This document shows, one piece after another, positions 53,601 through 60,543 of a stretch of DNA of 64,000 nucleotides (positions are counted from its first letter, which is position 1; each line of letters begins with the position of its first letter). The stretch covers positions 2,294,001 through 2,358,000 of the forward strand of contig CAWUFC020000001.1 in NCBI GenBank assembly GCA_963921335.3, in the 5' to 3' direction. The DNA comes from CAWUFC02 sp963921335. Lineage in GTDB: Bacteria > Pseudomonadota > Gammaproteobacteria > Pseudomonadales > Halieaceae. Below the pieces are notes generated by a model, which was not told where the DNA came from, ran no database searches, and was given only the letters and a program-made list of their open reading frames with translations. Position numbers and translations under genes: made by a program.

Positions 53601-56600
53601 ATTGGAGTGTCGGTAATCTCAGCGCGGTGGAACACATTACTGTGTTTGATACAGCATCCAGCATTGCTTCTTACCTGGATGCTGTTGGCCCGCAGCCACT
53701 GAGCTATAACGATACCGACGTGGTCTATCACCACATTCTGGAAGATGGTGGTACAGCCTACCCGGTGGGTGGCACGGGTAATACCTTTGCTGCATCGACC
53801 AATGTAGCCGCCACTGTAGACGGCTTTGTTGACGGTATTCACTTGCTGGAATTCTCTGATCTGGTTTGGGCGCCCGGCTTTGATGCGTCTACCGATGTCA
53901 GTTTCGGAGCAAATGTCACCGACGACGGTATCGCGCAGATCGACATCACGTTTGATGGCGCTGAAACCACAGTCAATCTTTACCAGGATGATGATGCCAA
54001 TATCGATGCGTCGATTACATTGGCTGGTGGCGACTACACCGGCCAGCTCGATGCCTTTGATTTCTCCGGCCTGCGTGCGGGTGAATATCAGGCGCCGGAT
54101 GACGACTCTATCAGTTTGGATGACTGGTTTAACAGCTCATCGGGCGGTGATCCCGTCACGGTTCGCGGCGATGCTGAAACGCTCTACAACATTATATTTG
54201 GCTTTACTGATCCCACTCCCTACGCACCGATTGGCGAATACATCGTTGAACAAAACAGTAACTTCCCTATCTTCGGCACTGCGCTGGAGGGTACCGACTT
54301 TACGATCTCCGTTGACGGCCTGCACTACGACCCATTCGCCGATGTTTATACCCCGGCCGTACCCTGGGTGATTGGCAAGGTTGGTGAGCTGACGGATCTT
54401 GACACAGACACAGCCCGTTTTGATAACGCTGTCTGGGTGGTGATAGATACCGTTGATGCGATCAACGGTGCGAACTATGACGCTGGCCTGATGCAAGAGG
54501 CGCGCGATAGCGGTTTGTTGATTGTTGAAGACACTGCATCGGCGATTCATAACGCAACCTTGGTGGCGGCGCTGGAAGAAGACGATGTGATCTTCAACCG
54601 GGTTATTGACACCTTGTTGAGTATCGAAGGCGCCACACTGCTGGGCTATTTCGATGAAGGCGGCGGCTCTCGCCTTGCGGATGTATTTGAGGTCGCCCTG
54701 GCCGACAGTGCGGACAATATTGCAGGAGGATTCTTGAGCATCCCCGACGTGGTTAGCGAGATTATCGTGACCGAGGGCGTGCTCGATATTCCAGTCTTCC
54801 TCGCGGTCGGCGACGCTTACCCGGTTGAAACATCGGGCAGCGGGTATGTGCGCATATTGGGCGGTCTCGATGACTATGAAGCCAGCGATTTTGAAAACAG
54901 CTTCAACAGGGAGCTTTATTCAGGCGGCTTGGAAATCGTAGCCAACGACACTGCCGAACGCATCGAGCAAGACCTCTACAGCGGCGAATGGCCGGCGTTT
55001 ATTAATACCTTTGAGGTCAATGAAGGGCGCCTGCATCTGCCGCTGGATCAATACGACTTCCTCGATGGCAGTCAGTGGTTCTTTGGCTTGGGCGACCCTG
55101 ATGCCGATGCCAACCCGGGTGAGATCTACCCCTGGGGCAGCATAAGCAGTTTGGAACAGGCAAACCTGTATGTCCTGGATGGATATTGGACTCTTGAGGC
55201 CAATGATACCTACGCGGCAATCAGTGGCGCTGACTTTACAGATCCCGACTCGAATCTTTCGTCCGTAGGCTTTATCTGGGTGTCTGATGGCGCGGGTGCT
55301 CTCGCAGCGCTTGCAGATAGCGAAGGTCCGTTGCCAACCAGCTTTGATGGTATAGATGCCTTCTATCACCACTATGGTTCCGATGGTGTAACTGCCAAGG
55401 CTGTTCTGGGTACCGGCAATGCCTTCGAGGCAGGCGACGGTGTCACCATGGGTATTGAGGACTTCACTGATGGCGTCGATCGCCTCACGATCCCCGACGC
55501 CACCTGGAATAATCCGAACTTTAACGGCAGCAACTACGTCATTGGTCCCAATGAGATTGGCGATGGCAGTATCAATATTCATGCCTATGATGATGTTGAG
55601 CAAAACATTACCGTGGTCGATGTCTATTCAGATGATTTTGATGATGAAGTGGACACTCAGTTCATCTTGCTTGATCGTCAGATTGCCAGTGACATCAACG
55701 AATTTGATATCAACGGCCTGCGCGGTGGTGAGCAAGAACCCCTCAATCTAGACAATGCGTACACCTTCGGCGAACTGGCGTTTGCAGATCCATTCGCGCT
55801 GGGTCAGCTTGATAGTGTCGTACTGCGCGATGAAGACTGGGTCATTCAGGAAGTTCTTGCTGGGAACTGGGTGCACCCCAATCTTGATTTTGTGACCGAG
55901 CTGAGAGTGATTGATCCCGGCGGTAACTTTAATACCACGGTAGAGGTGCTTAACAACTTGGATATCCCCATCTCGGTTGAGGGGATGGCCTATTATCCTG
56001 AGTCCGAATCCTATTTTGACAACTTTGTTGCTGCAGTCGGCTCGGTTGCTGAAGTGGCAGCTGTAGACCTGACCGCACCTGCCTTCGTTGATGCACTGTT
56101 GATACCCGCCGGCTCGGTGGAGGAATACGCCCTGGCGGATTTCAATACACCTGGGCTCTCTCAGGCGCGATTAACCAATTCGCTGTTGGTGTTTGATGCC
56201 GCATCGAACATGAATAACGCAGACGACATTCTGTCCAGTGCGAACGCCAGCATTAGTGCCGCTGACCTGAACTTCTGGATAGTGCAGGACACGATCGCAG
56301 GCCTTGAGTTTGATGTGGGCCAGGATCAATTCAGCACTGATCGCGTGTCCGGGCTCCGTGTGGAGGTGACCGAAGACGCGGATACCATCGAAGCAGCCGG
56401 TGGGCTTGCTGGCATGCCTGCCATAGCGACCGGCATTGCAGTGACCTCGGGTACACTGAACCTCACCGTTGCCGATGTGTTGGCCAGTGACCTCACGGTG
56501 AATACCTGGGAGGGGTATGTTCAGATAGAAGGTAGTCTGGCGGAGTACATCGACTCCAGTTTTGCGACTAATTTCAAGGCTGAGAACTGGTTCGGTAGCT

Positions 56601-59600
56601 ATGAGGTGGTCGCGGAAGATACCGCTTCAAACTACTACCATGTCTTTGGTCAGGGTACATTCCCTGATGGCCTTAACACCGCTCGTGTGACCGAAGGCGA
56701 TCTATTGTTGCCGTTGGACAACTATCCGTTCCTGGATGGCAGTATCTTCTGGGATGGTCTGGGCGTGCGTGATGGTGTCGACCCTTGGGGTGAGGTGATT
56801 CCTTACGGCAGCGTCGCCAGCATCAATGCCGCTGACTTCAACGCTATTGGCGGTAATTACCACTATAACGTTCACGATACCTGGGCAAATGTGCGCGATG
56901 CTGATTTTGGTGACATAGGCCAGAACATCAGTGGCGCTAATTTGATTATCGTGACAGATGACTCCACGGTAATTGCCACGGCCATTGATGACGAAGGTCC
57001 GCTGCCTAATAGCCTCAATGGCATCAAAGTGGATTACCATCATATTGGTGTGCACGACAGCCTCGCCAAGGCCGTGCCCGGCGCGATGAACACGTTTGGC
57101 ATTGCTTACAACGATGTGATTCGAATCGAAGGCTACACAGACGCTATTGACGAGTTTGAGTTTTATCATCTGACCTGGGCCAACCCGGATCAGAACTTTG
57201 ATCCGTCACTGGTGAGTTTCAGCTACAACGATGACCTACCGCCTGTCGACGGCGCTGATCATGTGCATGTTTTCAATGATGTGGAAGCAGGTTCAACCGT
57301 CATCGATCTGTACCGTGCTAATACGGACGGCATTCCTGATTCCCGCATCGTGCTGACCGATCAGCAGATTGCTGAGGACATCAACGCGTACGACATCTGG
57401 GGCCTCCATCAGGGTACGGAACCGGTCGATCTGACTGGGTCTTATACCTACGATGAGCTCATCAATACCGATATTGGTGAGCTTTCTGGGTCCGTCACGT
57501 TGCGAGATGACCAGGATACGATTGGGCTCATTGTTCTGGGCGAGCGTGATCATCCTAACCTGGCCTTGGTTGACCAGTATGTGGTTGATATGGAAGGCGA
57601 TTTTTACATGCAAGCGAGTCAGTTGGCTGGTTTTGGTACGCCAATCATTGTCGAAGGCGTATATTTTGATCTTGCGAGCAGCCAGTACGTCGAGAGTAAA
57701 GTCGTGGCCTACGGCAGTATTGCCGATATCGAGCTAATTGATCCGACTGAGCCTGTCTTTGTTGATGCTGTGCTGGCGCCTGAGGATTCTGTGCAGGCAT
57801 TTGCCGACAATGACTTCTCGTCAGCCGGCATGATTGCAGCGCGTGATTCGGGTGTGCTGGCCGTGCGCGACACCGCCGCCAATATTCATGATGCAGCGAC
57901 GATACTGTCAACAGCAGGTGCGCTGATCACCGAGGCCGACCTGGTCTTTAACTGGGTGCAGGATGACTTACCTAATCTGAACGGGGCGATTGCCGCTGGC
58001 TATCTTGATGGCAGCGTTGCATCCAATCTCAATGATGTTTCAATCGTTGAGTGGGCAGACAGTCCACAAGAAATTCTTGCCGATTTTGACAATATCCCGG
58101 CTGAGGTGACTCAAATCGCGGTGACCGATGGCAATCTCGATCTTACTGTTGATATGGCATTGGGCACGTTCCCAAGGATCAGTACCTGGGATGGGGTCTC
58201 GGTTAGTGTATCTGGCAGCTTGGATGAATATGTCGGCACGGACTTCATCAATACCTTTAACCCGCTGCAGTTCTGGACGATTCCGGTGATTCGCCTGGTG
58301 GACGTTGCACCAGTTGTAAATCAGTTGTATGCATCAGGTGGTATCCCGGCGGAGATCAATGAAGTGGTCATCACCGATGGTCAGCTCGATGTATTCATTG
58401 ATGGGCCGTTCGCACCGGTTCAGTCTCTAGCCACTGAGGGCTTTGGCCTGATTCATCTTTATGGTGATCCCTCGGGCATCGCCAACTATGATTTCAACCT
58501 GGTGAGTGGCAATTGGACACTGTTTGCCAACATCGATCTTGCTGGTTTGGATGGTCTCGATTTTACGCTGAACAATTTGGACCGGGCGGACATTGTGGTG
58601 GTCTCGGATGATGCTGCCTTGATTGCTGCTGAGACCGATTTGCCTGCCACTATAGCCGCTACTGGTGCGGAGGTTTGGTATGCGCATGAGATCTCGTCTG
58701 ATCTTACTGTGAGTTCAGTGAACTTCGTCTCCAATGAGCTGTTCGAAATTTCAGACGGCGTAACGGCAACCATTCAGGGCTTTGACCTCTCTCAAGACAA
58801 TATCGGTTTCCCTGATCAATACGCGAGCTTGGGCATTGACCCCAGCAACTATATTTTCTCTGATTACGATGGTACGGATGGGTTGGTAAATATCGCGTTC
58901 AGAGAAGATCAATTCGACACGATAGTAGAGGTCTTTGTCGATGAAGATCCGGTAGCGGATATCAGTGTAACCCTTGAAGGCCTGCTAATTGCTGAACAGC
59001 TTGAGCCCATTGTCTTTGCCGGCATGCTTAATGTGCCGGTCGATGATGGATCACAGACGCCTGCGGACATGAGTACGCTGACGCTTGCCGAAATCAACGC
59101 TCTGGATGATCAGGCGGCGGACTACCCGTCTGCTGTGACGCTGAATGACGGTTTTGCGACCGTTGCCGATGCCATTTTTGGAGGACTGGCCGGCCCCAAT
59201 GAGAATCTGATCAGTGCTATTGAGAGCACGGGTGGTAATTTGATCGTGAACAGGGCTGCTCTGGATGCCCTTGATCCATCAATCACGGTTGATGCCCTGG
59301 GTAGTTCAAATGGGTTCGATCATGTGGTTCTGGTTCGTGGCACGGTCGCAGAACTGACCGCCGATTTCGTTGGTGCTCAGTTTGGTGATGCGGTGCCACT
59401 GATCGCAGATCGGTCCGCGCCCATCAATGCCATTATCCCGGGTACCTCCCAAAACCTCGACTTTGCGCTGGCGAACCCGGCGGGCTTGGTGCAGGTTCAA
59501 GGCAATGCAGCGGCGATTCTATCCGACTCTTTGCTGAATCCTGTGCCCTGGGCGATTGATTCCGGTCTTAATGCCGCAGGTGCGCTGGTAGTTGTCAGCG

Positions 59601-60436
59601 ACCCGGGGGAGGAGATCAATAATCAGTTTGCCAATAACCTGGATTTGTACGGGCAGGTAGGCGCATACAACGTGATTGGAGGCACCCTTGTTCTGGGAGC
59701 TGCAGTCGTGAATGCAGGTACTTACGTGGGCGGTATTCCAAACACTGATGCTTTCCTCAAAGTTTTTGCAGAGCCGGGTGATTTAGCGACTTACCTCATA
59801 CCCCCGTTGAATATTGACTACCAGGTATTGCTGCAAGGCACCGAGAATGCAGACATACTCAACGGACCGCTAGAGGCTATCTCTGAGATTGATCGTGGTT
59901 ACACGATCAACGGTCTTGGAGGTAACGATACTCTGATCGTAGGTCCAGGCGGTGATAACTATCTGGTTGGTGGTGAAGGTAGTGACATTTTCACGATCAT
60001 AAAACAGGGCGGAAATTCAGCTACGAGAGTCACGATTGCTGATTTTGAAACAGGTGATCAAATTCACCTGGATCGAGCCGGTCACTGGGGTAGTGAGTTC
60101 CCGTTGCTTTACGATGTCGGTGCACAAGCCGACCACACAGCGTTCATGTTTGCTGTTCACCAGTTGGCGACAGGAATTACTATTGGTGCTGAGACTGCTG
60201 AGAGCAAAGCCACAGGAACTCTCGGCCCTAGTGGATGGGTCGGGTACAGCCAGTATGCTGTGCTCGGTATGGCCGGCAGCGAACTCAAGGTTGCCCTTAT
60301 TAACAATCGCTACTATTGGCCGACCGACACTCAGTCGAGAGTTACGGGCGTATCCCTGACAGAGATACAACCTTGGACTATAGCGGTTGTTAACGGGTCC
60401 GCCGTGCCGTCTGTTGGCGATATTCAACTGATCTAA
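47630..60436 (+). CDS. Giant RTX-type adhesin, segment 3: super-repeats and C-terminal RTX secretion signal
   Basis: This segment holds the last 4,268 residues, in the same frame as the two preceding segments; real continuity begins at codon 2901, and ATG 47630 is only the first methionine. A mid-protein RTX nonapeptide block (GGEGNDTLT, GGSGENTLT, GGLGQDQFV; about 47930-48040) precedes six large tandem repeats of about 550 residues. The C-terminus carries a second RTX block (GLGGNDTLI, GPGGDNYLV, GGEGSDIFT; about 59910-60000), followed by about 130 residues typical of a type I secretion signal region. RTX motifs bind calcium outside the cell. The protein is best read as a giant cell-surface or released adhesin. 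It ends 22 nt before a strong terminator. Confidence 0.85.
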   Translation: MAEAVVRNDGTLSSPNYAIHNLNYGAPLYVSNNGTGQILGDIHSLSRADLEEGAIPAPASDDLVADIVINSGLIEGDVHLGLGADNYFGGGTLQGSISGGEGNDTLTLADGNTRIHGGSGENTLTGGLGQDQFVVDPAESGVDTITDFEVYKDSIDVTAFAFKGQLQIGTITANDGLLDAEITEIGSTLEVDFDFDDDGEVDHKVILSGLDKEDIADVAGSFTYADPNFVGSLAELTNLPDSARVGLLSADIQDSADILLGLILGVINPDNAPGVEYVSQLTVVNDFLIIDAADLASYPIPVRAEPDQFGQAGVLANTDLFVLESTTPDVLLGNSFGQYGTAPSAFVTINDLQVTKIGAAQGGTGTLATDGAFVLLISDTVQSIEQADFTTPSNLNRPEVVKTNVQDTAAALYAAQQAGKFQDPDNNLSQFDRIILRDTADNIFNAAVAGQTIDNLDQMTITQDTLWVPFDQAGLLPEVVLVEEGATLRLQGHPDELASLNTNTWVGDVEFIAEVSAFEAESINPNDFDEVILVDAPSVIADLVIQNSQGNRSVALDNVGALESEGFVVIPLAALEAFDLPIFAQDDFSYPLNPINYPVFALGSVQELSAGTFEGPAFVDSLPMVFDSVAAINGADFFTSALAGSVVLVSDTLAAINGGIDDPGVPDQLLYYNTVSDSVENIFQAEQAGEFVPESGFNAAEAEQIVAVGSGTEISAAFDNGSLPTVHTKLVIDEGGIFLPAQFFNDASFLAPLFDRPFEAVENGSILVEGSAQSYADGFDEALLVNLEGNYSLAIKDSADAIINAFLAEAVPDIINEFKVDSGSLYLPLDLVTGQYYYTGVEDGAVFVTGTVEQVNAANLDMFAGEWRLDVVDTIDAINDADFGAGNIAGAGYISVSDQSSAINDYVALNTTVTYINELEVTYQHYLEAGVVAKPVVGVTNAFTAEAGISSSVEGFVEGFHFLNFPELVSSGIYDTENLVFEGTPNTGANVINTSFDNGDTTVTLYLNDGDDVADASITLLGQDLSNGEINGYDFWGLQAGEEEPLPAGQLNFNDWLAASADDYPDGVVLKDEAGVVTEVILDFPLLAFYIEDGAEREAFLAARPAITGLISTEDYYTDVLTLSDVDLPLSAEGGYFDAELGIYVDNAVYVTDSVLAMQSADISTAAFAEAIFQVYGNFDEVVSANFAVGGLSRALSEGDIFLVDTAATIRDGSLDTNPLLAEEDIIFEVDDNLAGLLAAEADFAPGSGTRLETSAFVRLTDAANILYPQLAAATLPDYVDALGIDSGDLLLSPFEFVANTRPISIYFGANLSVQGSVQSYVDAGFEQLADPGLVRGDYNTIVVDSAQNLQDAFFAGSIASSANVIAVTEGTLQLPLDFDSFLDGRVFYTGLGEPGVDDVWGEISVYGSVENVNLAALYLLGDNARVDVNDTLANIQAAQFSDQTLNISQADYVVVVDDASVIAEAVANDLASLPLNVGGIDVGYHHVAADGDTARAVHPSSNTFEVRNDITLTIEGFVDTIDHFEIPDVTWDNPAWDGTNFEFGPNVPDDGLSQIDVYNDEANNRTIIDIFADDDSELDSRIVLADQLIADQIDEYDFWGLSDGVEPIDLSNTYTLDELIDADPSQLALEGVVKLRDELWVIENIVNGVWGDDNLQYVTEYVVINPGQSAPFSMSALEALNAPISVEGIGYNENAGFYTDNQVVGTGSIEEAEQLDLSQPGLAGVIILPSGTVAEFNAADYSTPGMAAAKGSFALVVVDTAANMNAAESILSGNSDINASNLVFWLVQDSVAGLRADEAEFASERLQGLTVEVADTAQNLTDAFLSEAGLPARAQQVSVTEGVLNLPVGLAVSSAALPTTVQDGAHLVIGGSVQDFLAVDFDNSFDWELFQGSVEIIQSDTADNLFNAYFAGQLSYLAGTIEVNEGDLYLPLDVDSFLDGRYNYATAGDGHLSFNGTVAEIEAAYLDTITEGTSWTLSASDRVDVVHSTDWSVGNLSAVEHITVFDTASSIASYLDAVGPQPLSYNDTDVVYHHILEDGGTAYPVGGTGNTFAASTNVAATVDGFVDGIHLLEFSDLVWAPGFDASTDVSFGANVTDDGIAQIDITFDGAETTVNLYQDDDANIDASITLAGGDYTGQLDAFDFSGLRAGEYQAPDDDSISLDDWFNSSSGGDPVTVRGDAETLYNIIFGFTDPTPYAPIGEYIVEQNSNFPIFGTALEGTDFTISVDGLHYDPFADVYTPAVPWVIGKVGELTDLDTDTARFDNAVWVVIDTVDAINGANYDAGLMQEARDSGLLIVEDTASAIHNATLVAALEEDDVIFNRVIDTLLSIEGATLLGYFDEGGGSRLADVFEVALADSADNIAGGFLSIPDVVSEIIVTEGVLDIPVFLAVGDAYPVETSGSGYVRILGGLDDYEASDFENSFNRELYSGGLEIVANDTAERIEQDLYSGEWPAFINTFEVNEGRLHLPLDQYDFLDGSQWFFGLGDPDADANPGEIYPWGSISSLEQANLYVLDGYWTLEANDTYAAISGADFTDPDSNLSSVGFIWVSDGAGALAALADSEGPLPTSFDGIDAFYHHYGSDGVTAKAVLGTGNAFEAGDGVTMGIEDFTDGVDRLTIPDATWNNPNFNGSNYVIGPNEIGDGSINIHAYDDVEQNITVVDVYSDDFDDEVDTQFILLDRQIASDINEFDINGLRGGEQEPLNLDNAYTFGELAFADPFALGQLDSVVLRDEDWVIQEVLAGNWVHPNLDFVTELRVIDPGGNFNTTVEVLNNLDIPISVEGMAYYPESESYFDNFVAAVGSVAEVAAVDLTAPAFVDALLIPAGSVEEYALADFNTPGLSQARLTNSLLVFDAASNMNNADDILSSANASISAADLNFWIVQDTIAGLEFDVGQDQFSTDRVSGLRVEVTEDADTIEAAGGLAGMPAIATGIAVTSGTLNLTVADVLASDLTVNTWEGYVQIEGSLAEYIDSSFATNFKAENWFGSYEVVAEDTASNYYHVFGQGTFPDGLNTARVTEGDLLLPLDNYPFLDGSIFWDGLGVRDGVDPWGEVIPYGSVASINAADFNAIGGNYHYNVHDTWANVRDADFGDIGQNISGANLIIVTDDSTVIATAIDDEGPLPNSLNGIKVDYHHIGVHDSLAKAVPGAMNTFGIAYNDVIRIEGYTDAIDEFEFYHLTWANPDQNFDPSLVSFSYNDDLPPVDGADHVHVFNDVEAGSTVIDLYRANTDGIPDSRIVLTDQQIAEDINAYDIWGLHQGTEPVDLTGSYTYDELINTDIGELSGSVTLRDDQDTIGLIVLGERDHPNLALVDQYVVDMEGDFYMQASQLAGFGTPIIVEGVYFDLASSQYVESKVVAYGSIADIELIDPTEPVFVDAVLAPEDSVQAFADNDFSSAGMIAARDSGVLAVRDTAANIHDAATILSTAGALITEADLVFNWVQDDLPNLNGAIAAGYLDGSVASNLNDVSIVEWADSPQEILADFDNIPAEVTQIAVTDGNLDLTVDMALGTFPRISTWDGVSVSVSGSLDEYVGTDFINTFNPLQFWTIPVIRLVDVAPVVNQLYASGGIPAEINEVVITDGQLDVFIDGPFAPVQSLATEGFGLIHLYGDPSGIANYDFNLVSGNWTLFANIDLAGLDGLDFTLNNLDRADIVVVSDDAALIAAETDLPATIAATGAEVWYAHEISSDLTVSSVNFVSNELFEISDGVTATIQGFDLSQDNIGFPDQYASLGIDPSNYIFSDYDGTDGLVNIAFREDQFDTIVEVFVDEDPVADISVTLEGLLIAEQLEPIVFAGMLNVPVDDGSQTPADMSTLTLAEINALDDQAADYPSAVTLNDGFATVADAIFGGLAGPNENLISAIESTGGNLIVNRAALDALDPSITVDALGSSNGFDHVVLVRGTVAELTADFVGAQFGDAVPLIADRSAPINAIIPGTSQNLDFALANPAGLVQVQGNAAAILSDSLLNPVPWAIDSGLNAAGALVVVSDPGEEINNQFANNLDLYGQVGAYNVIGGTLVLGAAVVNAGTYVGGIPNTDAFLKVFAEPGDLATYLIPPLNIDYQVLLQGTENADILNGPLEAISEIDRGYTINGLGGNDTLIVGPGGDNYLVGGEGSDIFTIIKQGGNSATRVTIADFETGDQIHLDRAGHWGSEFPLLYDVGAQADHTAFMFAVHQLATGITIGAETAESKATGTLGPSGWVGYSQYAVLGMAGSELKVALINNRYYWPTDTQSRVTGVSLTEIQPWTIAVVNGSAVPSVGDIQLI
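48460..59080 (+). repeat. Six tandem ~550-residue super-repeats in the adhesin
   Basis: Each unit contains PISVEG-type strand, STPGM, DTAANxxxA, VTEGxLxLP, a LPLDxxxFLDG segment, GPLP...YHHxxxDGxTAKAV, TWxNP, GPNxxDDG, DDDxxxDSRIVL, and DxWGLxxG. The YHH-type site occurs at 50396, 52082, 53726, 55364, 57035 and 58679, which gives periods of 1686, 1644, 1638, 1671 and 1644 nt, all multiples of three (546-562 codons). Units are diverged, not identical, so the array is old. The first and last units are the most degraded. Confidence 0.8.
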
Positions 60437-60457
60437 TTTGCTTTGGACCTCTAGATA

Positions 60458-60489
60458 ACACCGGCCCCGTAAGGTGCCGGTGTTTTTTT
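60458..60489 (+). terminator. Rho-independent terminator after the giant adhesin
   Basis: ACACCGGC (60458-60465) pairs perfectly with GCCGGTGT (60476-60483) around a 10-nt loop and runs into seven T residues (60483-60489). It lies 22 nt after the adhesin stop codon and should end the adhesin transcript before the next gene. Confidence 0.9.
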
Positions 60490-60543
60490 GTTTGTCCTGC
60501 TTTAGGGTAGACTGCGTGCATAACAACATAAGAGGCAGTTGTA

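Noticed and set aside
48460..59080. Repeats as a possible CRISPR or minisatellite array
   Set aside because: The repeats are long, diverged, in frame and encode protein. There are no short identical repeats with unique spacers.
47630..60436. Segment 3 of the adhesin as an independent gene starting at ATG 47630
   Set aside because: No ribosome site or promoter precedes it, and the frame is continuous with the beta-helix upstream of TAA 47501.
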